Of a stretch of DNA of 12,078 nt, positions 5,581 to 12,078 are shown piece after piece. The translations under genes were made by a program, and so were the position numbers. Origin of the DNA: Salegentibacter sp. GTDB lineage: Bacteria; Bacteroidota; Bacteroidia; Flavobacteriales; Flavobacteriaceae. The first letter of the stretch is position 1. Each line of letters opens with the position of its first letter. The DNA is taken from the NCBI GenBank assembly GCA_024635815.1, contig JAGXIG010000079.1, positions 1 to 12,078 on the forward strand, read 5' to 3'. Under the pieces are notes generated by a model that saw only the letters and a program-made list of their open reading frames with translations, was not told where the DNA came from and did not search any database.

Positions 5581-8500
5581 TTGAACAACAGCTTTACCAT
5601 TTACAATGCTTCAGCGGGGTCGGGAAAAACATTTACCCTGGTTAAAGAATATTTGCTTCTTTTGTTTAAAAGTGAAAAACATGACGCTTATAAAAACATT
5701 CTCGCAATCACCTTCACCAATAAGGCGGTAGATGAAATGAAATCAAGGATTATAAGTAGTTTACGAGATTTTACGGCAGAAGAAACCTCAGCTGCAAATA
5801 ATCCGCTTTTCAAAAATATTGCTGAAGAAACCGGTTTATCTGAAACTGAGCTTAAAACCAAGGCTGCAAAGATCTTAAAAAGTATTATCCACAACTATGC
5901 AGATTTTGAAGTTTCTACTATAGATGGATTTACACACCGGGTACTTAGAACTTTCGCCAAGGATCTTGGCCTTCCGGTAAATTTTGAGATTGCACTTAAT
6001 ACCAGGCAGATTTTAATGGAAGCAGTAGACCGACTTATAAGCAAAGCCGGTACCGATAAAGACCTTACCAAAGTCCTTGTTGCTTTTGCCATTAGTAAAA
6101 CCGATGACGATAAAAGCTGGGATATTGCAAAGGACCTTTTTGAAATTTCTGAATTACTCATAGGCGAAAACCACCAGGAAGCACTAAAAAAATTAAAGGG
6201 AAAAACTCCAGAAGATTTTCGGAAATTCAAGGAAAGAATAAGTTCAGAAATTAAGAAAACCGAAGCTTTAATTGCTGAAACAAGCCACGAATTTTTTGAC
6301 CTGGTTGAAAGTAATAATATTGAAGAAAAAGATTTTAGCGGCGGTTATGTTTACAAGCATTTTGTAAAGTTAAGAGATCAAAAAACCATAGACGGTTTTG
6401 AAAAAGCCTGGATGCAAAAACTGGAAACAGCTCCACTTTATACAAAATCGAATAAAAACCAAGCGGTAAAGGATGCGCTGGATGATATTCAATCTTTAAT
6501 TTTTAGTCTTTTTGAGATTTCCAAAAGAGCCTATTTAAACCTGGATTTTCTAAATGCAATTAAAAAGAACCTTACCCAACTTTCTTTACTTAACGCCATA
6601 AATAAAGAAGTAGAACTGATTAAAAAAGAACGTAACCTTATTTTAATTTCAGAATTTAATCCGAAAATAAGTGCGCAGGTTAAAAATCAACCCGCGCCGT
6701 TTATTTACGAACGGCTCGGTGAGCGCTATCAAAATTATTTTATTGACGAATTTCAGGATACTTCCCAAATGCAGTGGGAAAACCTGATTCCGCTTATAGA
6801 CAACAAACTTTCTTCTGAAAATATCCAGGATCCTGCCAGTGCGATGCTGGTTGGGGACGCCAAACAATCCATTTATCGCTGGCGCGGCGGCAAAGCAGAA
6901 CAGTTTATAGACCTCTGCTTAGATACCAATCCGTTTAGTATTGAAAAACGGGTAGAGAACCTGCCAGATAATTACCGAAGCGGAAGCCAGATTGTAAATT
7001 TCAACAATAGTTTATTCAATTATGCCTCCGGCACTTTACAACATCCGGCTTATTGTAATTTATTTCAGGAAAGTGGCCAAAATCCGAAAAAAGGAGATTT
7101 TGGGTATGTAAATATCGATTTTATCGAAGCTGAAAATGTTGCCGAAGAGCACGAAATTTATCCTGAAAAGATCCTCGAAATTATTCAAAACCTGGATGAG
7201 AAAAAATTTAAAAAAGGAGATATCTGCATTTTAACTAGAAAGAAGAAAGAAGGTATTACTATCGCCAGTTATTTAAGCGAAAATAATATTCCTGTAGTTT
7301 CTTCGGAAACCTTATTGGTTGCCAATTCCCCTGAGGTGAATTTTATCGCCCATTTGCTGGAATTTTCTTTAAGCCCCAAAGACAACACCTTAAAGTTGGA
7401 GCTTTTTGATTTCCTGGCCGATTTTTTGGAGATAGAAAACCGCTACCCTATAATTTCATCCAATTTATCAAAAGATGGAAAATCATTTTTCAACTGGTTA
7501 AATGATTATGATATCCATTTTGACCTTGATGAAATAAGGCAGCTTTCGGTTTACGAAGCTGCAGAATATATTATTCGAACCTTTTCGCTGGTAGAAACTT
7601 CTAATGCTTATGTACAGTTTTTCCTCGATTTTATCTTTGAAACTACCCAAAAAGCAACCGCAGGAATATCCGACTTTATTGATCTCTGGCTTCAGGAAAA
7701 GGAGAGTTTAAGCATTGTGGTTCCAAAAGCTGAAGATGCCGTGCAAATTATGACAATTCATAAATCTAAAGGTTTAGAATTTCCGGTGGTGATTTATCCT
7801 TATGCAAATTCAGATTCTAAAAGCACAAGAATGGATTCGCTTTGGTTGCCCATGGAGCCGCCTTTAGATGAAATTCCTATGAATTATTTAAGTGCCTCTG
7901 ATAAAATGCTGAACTGGGGCCCAAAAGCTTTGGATATTTATACCGAGTTAATTCATCAAAAGGAACTCGATACCTTAAATGTGCTTTACGTAGCCTGCAC
8001 AAGGGCTTCGCAACAGTTGTATTTGTTGAGCAAAAAAGAAATTGATTCCAAAGGCAACGAAAAAAGCTATAAAACTTCAGGATTATTGATCGGTTTTTTA
8101 AAAGAAATCGGGAAATGGGATGCCAATATTAATACCTACGAATTTGGGGAAATTGGAGTTCCAAAAACTTCCGAAACAACTCCCTCAGAAAATATTATTT
8201 CCGAGAAATTTTATTCTTCAGCAACCCAAAATCAGGCAGTGAATATCGTTACTAAATCGGGAATGCTTTGGGACAGCAAACAGGAAGAAGCGATTGAAAA
8301 AGGAGAAATTCTGCACGAATTACTGGCGCAAATAGATCATAAAGTCCAGGTAAAACCGGTTGTGGTACAAGCCGTAAACGATGGAATAATTACTAAAGAT
8401 TCCGCAGAAAAAATTGAGAAATTGCTTCTTGAAATTACAAATCATCCGCAACTTTCAGAATACTACACAGAGAGCGCTACAAGTTTTAACGAGCGGGATA

Positions 8501-8712
8501 TTTTGACGCCTGAAGGAAAAAGACTAAGACCTGATAGAATTAATTTTACAGGAAATACGGTGAATATTATAGATTATAAAACCGGAAAGTTTGACGTTAC
8601 TCACGAAGCTCAAATTAACAGCTACGCTAGAATTTTAGAAGATATGGGGTATCAAATAGGCAGTAAAAACCTTGTGTATACAAATAAAGCGCTTAAAGTG
8701 CGCCTTGTTTAA
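5581..8712 (+). CDS. AddA-like UvrD/Rep helicase with C-terminal RecB-type nuclease
   Basis: This is a superfamily 1A DNA helicase fused to a PD-(D/E)XK nuclease, 1043 residues, in the layout of AddA/RecB proteins that process double-strand breaks. Helicase motifs in order: Walker [11 protein letters not shown] (9-18), Ia [11 protein letters not shown] (43-53), Walker [11 protein letters not shown] (386-395), [20 protein letters not shown] (421-437), IV NYRS (464-467), [18 protein letters not shown] (721-737) and [13 protein letters not shown] (799-809). The nuclease shows H912 in GEILHELL, D985 in RPDRI, D998 and K1000 in IIDYKTGK, and Q1011xxxY1015, so both activities look intact. The start is TTG at 5581, because no ATG precedes Walker A in frame. 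An AddB-like partner begins at 11602, after kbl and ompA. Recombination-repair function is inferred from the family. Confidence 0.93.
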   Translation: MNNSFTIYNASAGSGKTFTLVKEYLLLLFKSEKHDAYKNILAITFTNKAVDEMKSRIISSLRDFTAEETSAANNPLFKNIAEETGLSETELKTKAAKILKSIIHNYADFEVSTIDGFTHRVLRTFAKDLGLPVNFEIALNTRQILMEAVDRLISKAGTDKDLTKVLVAFAISKTDDDKSWDIAKDLFEISELLIGENHQEALKKLKGKTPEDFRKFKERISSEIKKTEALIAETSHEFFDLVESNNIEEKDFSGGYVYKHFVKLRDQKTIDGFEKAWMQKLETAPLYTKSNKNQAVKDALDDIQSLIFSLFEISKRAYLNLDFLNAIKKNLTQLSLLNAINKEVELIKKERNLILISEFNPKISAQVKNQPAPFIYERLGERYQNYFIDEFQDTSQMQWENLIPLIDNKLSSENIQDPASAMLVGDAKQSIYRWRGGKAEQFIDLCLDTNPFSIEKRVENLPDNYRSGSQIVNFNNSLFNYASGTLQHPAYCNLFQESGQNPKKGDFGYVNIDFIEAENVAEEHEIYPEKILEIIQNLDEKKFKKGDICILTRKKKEGITIASYLSENNIPVVSSETLLVANSPEVNFIAHLLEFSLSPKDNTLKLELFDFLADFLEIENRYPIISSNLSKDGKSFFNWLNDYDIHFDLDEIRQLSVYEAAEYIIRTFSLVETSNAYVQFFLDFIFETTQKATAGISDFIDLWLQEKESLSIVVPKAEDAVQIMTIHKSKGLEFPVVIYPYANSDSKSTRMDSLWLPMEPPLDEIPMNYLSASDKMLNWGPKALDIYTELIHQKELDTLNVLYVACTRASQQLYLLSKKEIDSKGNEKSYKTSGLLIGFLKEIGKWDANINTYEFGEIGVPKTSETTPSENIISEKFYSSATQNQAVNIVTKSGMLWDSKQEEAIEKGEILHELLAQIDHKVQVKPVVVQAVNDGIITKDSAEKIEKLLLEITNHPQLSEYYTESATSFNERDILTPEGKRLRPDRINFTGNTVNIIDYKTGKFDVTHEAQINSYARILEDMGYQIGSKNLVYTNKALKVRLV

Positions 8713-8720
8713 AAGAAATG

Positions 8721-8728
8721 TAAATTTG
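8721..8728 (+). promoter_or_regulatory. Bacteroidota -7 box upstream of kbl
   Basis: TAAATTTG is an exact TAnnTTTG match in the 31-nt gap between the AddA-like stop and the kbl ATG, implying a leader of only about 12 nt. A TTG occurs at 8705-8707 but is too close (13 nt), so the -33 element is unresolved. kbl may be transcribed both from here and by read-through. Confidence 0.5.
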
Positions 8729-8743
8729 CAAAAAATAGCAACT

Positions 8744-9937
8744 ATGTACGGATCAATAAAAGAACATTTAGAAAAAGAGCTCGAACAGATTAAAGAAGAC
8801 GGCCTTTTTAAAAAAGAACGAATAATTACCGGTCCTCAGGATGCTGTGATTAAAATTTCTACCGGACAGGAAGTGATAAATTTCTGTGCTAATAACTATT
8901 TGGGGTTATCCTCTCATCCGGAAGTTATAAAAGCCGCAAAAGACACTATGGACACCCACGGATTTGGAATGTCCAGCGTTAGGTTTATTTGTGGAACCCA
9001 GGATATTCATAAAGAATTGGAACAAAAAATTGCCGATTTCTACGGAACCGAGGATACCATTCTTTACGCAGCGTGTTTTGACGCCAATGGCGGAATTTTT
9101 GAACCATTGCTAACTAAAGATGATGCGATAATTTCAGATTCTCTAAACCATGCCTCTATAATAGACGGGGTGCGTTTATGCAAAGCTGCAAGATATCGCT
9201 ATCAAAATGGTGACATGGCTGATTTGGAAAAACAACTTCAGGATGCTAACGAAAAAGGAGCCAGATTTAAACTTATCGTGACTGATGGTGTTTTCTCCAT
9301 GGACGGGATTGTCGCTCCATTGGATAAAATTTGCGACCTGGCCGATAAATATGACGCATTGGTTATGATAGACGAATGCCACGCTACCGGATTTATTGGG
9401 GAAAAAGGAATTGGAACCCTGGAAGAAAAAGGGGTTATGGATCGCGTAGATATTATTACCGGAACTTTAGGAAAAGCACTTGGCGGTGCTATGGGTGGTT
9501 ATACAACTGCAAAAAAGGAAATTATAGAATTACTTAGACAGCGCTCAAGACCTTATCTCTTTTCAAACTCCCTTGCTCCTTCTATTGTTGGCGCCTCTAT
9601 CAAGGTTTTTGATATGCTTAAAAACGACAACAGCCTAAGAGAAAAGCTCAAAAACAACACTCAATATTTCAAAAAGGGAATTAAAGATGCCGGTTTTGAT
9701 ATTATTGATGGGGAGTCGGCTATTGTTCCCGTAATGTTATACGATGCCAAATTATCTCAAAAAATGGCAGAAAGATTATTGGAAGAAGGTATTTATGTAA
9801 TTGGATTCTTCTACCCTGTAGTCCCAAAAGAAAAAGCCAGAATAAGAGTACAACTGTCTGCAGCTCACGAGCAAAAACATTTGGATAAAGCGATTGCAGC
9901 ATTTATTAAAGTTGGAAAAGAGTTAGAAGTAATTTAA
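8744..9937 (+). CDS. kbl: 2-amino-3-ketobutyrate CoA ligase (glycine C-acetyltransferase)
   Basis: This PLP enzyme of the alpha-oxoamine synthase family cleaves 2-amino-3-ketobutyrate with CoA into glycine and acetyl-CoA, the second step of threonine degradation after threonine dehydrogenase. The start is ATG at 8744, giving 397 residues against 398 in E. coli; the open frame extends upstream to 8672 but would overlap the previous gene and add 24 residues absent from the family. Visible are [13 protein letters not shown] (47-59), [14 protein letters not shown] (135-148) with H136, D210 in [10 protein letters not shown], and the PLP lysine K244 in [15 protein letters not shown], the same number as in E. 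coli. [15 protein letters not shown] (354-368) is also typical. The strong match across the whole length argues against serine palmitoyltransferase or AONS relatives. No tdh lies in the window. Confidence 0.96.
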   Translation: MYGSIKEHLEKELEQIKEDGLFKKERIITGPQDAVIKISTGQEVINFCANNYLGLSSHPEVIKAAKDTMDTHGFGMSSVRFICGTQDIHKELEQKIADFYGTEDTILYAACFDANGGIFEPLLTKDDAIISDSLNHASIIDGVRLCKAARYRYQNGDMADLEKQLQDANEKGARFKLIVTDGVFSMDGIVAPLDKICDLADKYDALVMIDECHATGFIGEKGIGTLEEKGVMDRVDIITGTLGKALGGAMGGYTTAKKEIIELLRQRSRPYLFSNSLAPSIVGASIKVFDMLKNDNSLREKLKNNTQYFKKGIKDAGFDIIDGESAIVPVMLYDAKLSQKMAERLLEEGIYVIGFFYPVVPKEKARIRVQLSAAHEQKHLDKAIAAFIKVGKELEVI

Positions 9938-10067
9938 GTTTTGACACTGTTAAAATATAAAACGCTAATATTGAAAATTTAGTAAAAACAAAGGTTTACA
10001 ATTCTTAAAAAGCCTTCAAAAACGGCACTATTCAAGGGTTTATTAAGAAAACTTTATTATTTTATGC

Positions 10068-10098
10068 TTTGCCAATAAGCTTTAACAGTCTACTTTTG
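10068..10098 (+). promoter_or_regulatory. Strong Bacteroidota promoter of the OmpA-family gene
   Basis: TTTG (10068-10071), a 19-nt spacer and TACTTTTG (10091-10098) match both promoter elements at ideal spacing. Transcription would start near 10102, giving a leader of about 30 nt. Two complete elements fit an abundant outer-membrane protein. Elsewhere in the 9938-10132 gap I see no clear terminator for kbl. Confidence 0.8.
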
Positions 10099-10132
10099 TT
10101 AACAATTAACACTTAAAACTAAACTATTGAAT

Positions 10133-11536
10133 ATGAAACATCTTAGCAAAATTTTATTCGCTACAATGTTGGTTCTGGGCATTACTTCGGTAAATGCACA
10201 GGATGCTAACAATCCCTGGTCTGTAGGGATCCAAACTAACGCGGTAGATTTTCACCCTACCAGTGATGTAGGAGGAACTTTTGATGATTATTTTAACGTT
10301 GGAAATCACTGGAACATCCTACCATCTATGTCAAGATTAACAGTAGGACGTTATATTGGCGGTGGTTTTGTATTTGAACTTGCTGGTTCTGTCAACCAAA
10401 TTGAACAATATGGCGCTGAAAGTGTTCCACAAATGGCATATTATGGTGTAGATGGATCTTTTAATTATAGCTTAAGAGCTTTATTAAATGATGGATGGCT
10501 TGATCCTTATGTTGGTATTGGTGGTGGTTACACCAGCATTGCTGATAATGGAGATTCCCCTATTGCAGGTCTTAGTGCAGCATCACTTAACGGTAAATTC
10601 GGTTTAAATTTCTGGTTTAATGATAATGTTGCGTTAACCGTGGAATCAAATTACAAGCACGTTTTTGATGTTGATGGTGCAACGCACTTTCAACACGCTG
10701 CTGGTGTGAAATTTATGTTTGGTGGAACTGACACTGATGGTGACGGAATCTACGATAAAGATGACGAATGTCCAGAAACTCCAGGTTTACCTGAGTTTAA
10801 CGGATGTCCGGATTCTGACGGTGACGGAATTGAAGACCGTATGGACGCATGTCCAGATGAAGCTGGTTTAGCTGAATTTGACGGATGTCCTGATACCGAT
10901 GGTGATGGAATCCCAGATCCACAAGACGAATGTCCTGAAGTAGCCGGATTGGCTGAACTTAATGGATGTCCTGATGCTGATGGTGACGGAGTTGCCGATA
11001 ACGAAGATGAATGTCCTAACGAAGCTGGTCCTGCTGAAAACGACGGATGTCCTTACGAAGATATGGACGGTGATGGCGTTTTAGACAAAGATGACGAATG
11101 TCCTGAAGTTGCTGGAACTGCAGCTAACAATGGATGTCCAGAGCCAGACGTAGAAGTTATTTCTGAATTGAACGAGTATTCTAAAACAGTATTGTTCGAT
11201 TTGAACAAGTCAACTATTACGGCTGAATCTGAAGAAGCTCTAGAGTCCATTGCAGAAATTATGAATGAATATTCAAACACTATCTTCCATATTGAAGGCC
11301 ATACCGATAGTACCGGTAGTGCAGAATACAATGAGAAACTATCTCGTGAGCGTGCTGCTGCTGTAGAAGCCTGGTTAGAAGAAAACGGTGTGCCTAGCAA
11401 CAGATTAACTTCTGAAGGTTATGGTGAAGAAAGACCAATTGCAACGAACAACACTGCAGCTGGAAGACAAGACAACCGTAGGGTTGAGATTTCTTTGGAT
11501 AAAGACAAAGAAATGAAAGATTCTAGCGATAATTAG
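10133..11536 (+). CDS. OmpA-family outer-membrane protein with TSP3 repeats
   Basis: This predicted outer-membrane beta-barrel protein is tethered to peptidoglycan and has 467 residues. A signal peptide is clear (basic MKHLSK, hydrophobic core, cleavage after VNAQ near residue 23). Residues about 24-198 alternate polar and aromatic/hydrophobic residues as in an OmpA-like barrel and end in [10 protein letters not shown]. Residues 200-336 hold five calcium-binding thrombospondin type 3 repeats. The C-terminal OmpA domain has [10 protein letters not shown] (353-362), [22 protein letters not shown] (split here: [10 protein letters not shown] 387-396, LSRERA 403-408) and NRRVEI (448-453); D392 and R405 fit the residues that bind diaminopimelate. 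I chose ATG at 10133 over an in-frame TTG at 10127 because it gives a standard signal peptide. It has its own promoter and terminator. Confidence 0.93.
   Translation: MKHLSKILFATMLVLGITSVNAQDANNPWSVGIQTNAVDFHPTSDVGGTFDDYFNVGNHWNILPSMSRLTVGRYIGGGFVFELAGSVNQIEQYGAESVPQMAYYGVDGSFNYSLRALLNDGWLDPYVGIGGGYTSIADNGDSPIAGLSAASLNGKFGLNFWFNDNVALTVESNYKHVFDVDGATHFQHAAGVKFMFGGTDTDGDGIYDKDDECPETPGLPEFNGCPDSDGDGIEDRMDACPDEAGLAEFDGCPDTDGDGIPDPQDECPEVAGLAELNGCPDADGDGVADNEDECPNEAGPAENDGCPYEDMDGDGVLDKDDECPEVAGTAANNGCPEPDVEVISELNEYSKTVLFDLNKSTITAESEEALESIAEIMNEYSNTIFHIEGHTDSTGSAEYNEKLSRERAAAVEAWLEENGVPSNRLTSEGYGEERPIATNNTAAGRQDNRRVEISLDKDKEMKDSSDN
10730..11140 (+). repeat. Five tandem TSP3 (calcium-binding) repeat units inside the OmpA-family gene
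   Basis: Four units of 27 residues (81 bp each, starting at 10730, 10811, 10892 and 10973) are followed by one of 29 residues (11054-11140). Each follows the pattern DxDGDG(I/V)xDxxDxCP then an eight- or nine-residue spacer and (N/D)GCP. The aspartates match known TSP3 calcium ligands, and each unit carries two cysteines that could form a disulfide in the periplasm. The DNA copies are diverged at third positions, so the array is not a recent expansion. Confidence 0.92.
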
Positions 11537-11560
11537 TAATTAGTTAGATAATTAATATAG

Positions 11561-11590
11561 AAAAACGCTCCGGTTTCCGGGGCGTTTTTT
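11561..11590 (+). terminator. Strong intrinsic terminator after the OmpA-family gene
   Basis: AAAAACGCTCCGG (11561-11573) pairs with CCGGGGCG plus T (11577-11589) around a TTT loop, with one T-G wobble, followed by a T-rich tail. It ends 11 nt before the next ATG. Confidence 0.92.
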
Positions 11591-11601
11591 ATTTTTAAGC
11601 T

Positions 11602-12078
11602 ATGGTATCTTTTATTTCAGGAGTTCTTAAAGAGCTCATTTCTTCAGAAGAAAATATTTCGGAAATTATCTTTATTCTTCCCAGCAAACGTGCGGGAAGT
11701 TTTCTATTAAAAGAACTTTCTGCATTGAGCGAAAATCACATTTTCGCGCCTAAAGTTTATAGCATTGAAGAGTTTACAGAAGTTATTTCTGAAACCAAAA
11801 CCGTAGATAACACGCTTACGCTTTTTGAATTTTATAATGTCTATAAAGAAATTACGCCCTTAGAAGAGCAGGAAGATTTTGAAACTTTTACTACCTGGGC
11901 TCAGAGTCTTATCCACGATTTTAATGAAATAGACCGATATTTAATAGACTACAAAAACTTTTTTAATTACCTGGCCGATATTCAGGATTTAAAACACTGG
12001 TCTATCCAGGAACCTAAAACCGAACTCATAAATAATTATTTATCGTTTTGGAATAGTCTCCCTGCTTTTTATGAAGCC
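11602..12078 (+). CDS. AddB-like / PD-(D/E)XK nuclease-family protein, N-terminal 159 residues (runs off the window)
   Basis: An open frame begins with ATG at 11602 and continues without a stop to the last base. Its start, MVSFISGVLKEL, followed by IIFILPSKRAGSFLLKELS (residues 22-40), resembles the N-terminus of the inactivated helicase domain of AddB-type proteins in Bacteroidota, where a VLPSRRAG-like loop stands in for Walker A. WAQSLIHDFNEIDRYL (98-113) also fits that family's W..xxxxDFNEID region. The C-terminal nuclease, which would settle the assignment, is outside the window. If correct, this is the partner of the AddA-like protein at 5581-8712 in break processing. I see no TAnnTTTG promoter in the 65 nt between the OmpA-family stop and this ATG, and a strong terminator lies there. 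Its expression source is therefore unclear. Confidence 0.75.
   Translation, partial: MVSFISGVLKELISSEENISEIIFILPSKRAGSFLLKELSALSENHIFAPKVYSIEEFTEVISETKTVDNTLTLFEFYNVYKEITPLEEQEDFETFTTWAQSLIHDFNEIDRYLIDYKNFFNYLADIQDLKHWSIQEPKTELINNYLSFWNSLPAFYEA

Noticed and set aside
7373..7380. GCCCCAAA in the AddA-like gene as a pairing target of the sRNA linker TTTGGGGC
   Set aside because: An 8-base match is expected by chance at appreciable frequency in 12 kb on two strands, and the site is deep in the coding region rather than near a start codon.
8672..8743. Upstream extension of kbl to 8672
   Set aside because: It would overlap the end of the AddA-like gene by 41 bases and add 24 residues not found in the family; ATG at 8744 gives the E. 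coli length and numbering.
10127..10132. TTG at 10127 as start of the OmpA-family gene
   Set aside because: ATG two codons later gives a standard signal peptide start (MKHLSK).
10730..11140. Regular 81-bp periodicity as a CRISPR array or non-coding satellite
   Set aside because: The frame stays open, the period is a multiple of three, and the translated units are clear TSP3 repeats with diverged third positions.
11053..11400. Minus-strand open frame of 115 residues opposite the OmpA-family gene
   Set aside because: It is low-complexity and serine-rich, mirroring the codon pattern of the real gene; no promoter or homology signal seen. The other antisense frames inside known genes were rejected for the same reason.

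Overview
The window looks like chromosomal core-genome DNA from a Bacteroidota member, most likely a marine Flavobacteriaceae (Gramella/Salegentibacter/Zunongwangia-like). The evidence is AT-rich DNA, the absence of Shine-Dalgarno motifs, promoters of the Bacteroidota type (TTG or TTTG, about 19 nt, then TAnnTTTG), an OmpA-family porin with thrombospondin type 3 repeats, and an AddAB-like helicase/nuclease pair of Bacteroidota type. No transposon, integrase, phage gene or CRISPR array is visible. The genus is inferred from family resemblance only.

Layout. At 1-60 is the 5' end of acpP on the minus strand, divergent from purN-rnhA (209-1275), which overlap by one base. A strong promoter at 1394-1424 drives a PfkB-family sugar/nucleoside kinase (1448-2371). 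An intrinsic terminator follows, and then a 632-residue PurF-like amidophosphoribosyltransferase (2439-4337). The longest non-coding stretch (4338-4805) holds two tandem copies of a ~155-nt unit. Each copy ends in an almost identical ~80-nt segment with a 5' hairpin and a 3' intrinsic terminator, which I read as a twin small-RNA locus. A terminator at 4751-4781 then ends the convergent sodA gene (minus, 4806-5414). Divergent from sodA is an AddA-like UvrD helicase/RecB-nuclease fusion (5581-8712), followed by kbl (8744-9937), the OmpA/TSP3 outer-membrane protein (10133-11536), a strong terminator, and the first 159 codons of an AddB-like protein (11602 to the window end).

Functional themes. 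purN and the PurF-like protein belong to purine synthesis or to PRPP/glutamine chemistry. rnhA and the AddA/AddB-like pair belong to nucleic-acid processing and recombination repair. sodA handles superoxide, kbl handles threonine/glycine catabolism, and the OmpA protein links the outer membrane to peptidoglycan. The least explained part is the duplicated element at 4339-4738. Two further points deserve a look: the altered Fe-S ligand region and large insertions of the PurF-like protein, and the separation of the AddA-like and AddB-like genes by two unrelated genes.
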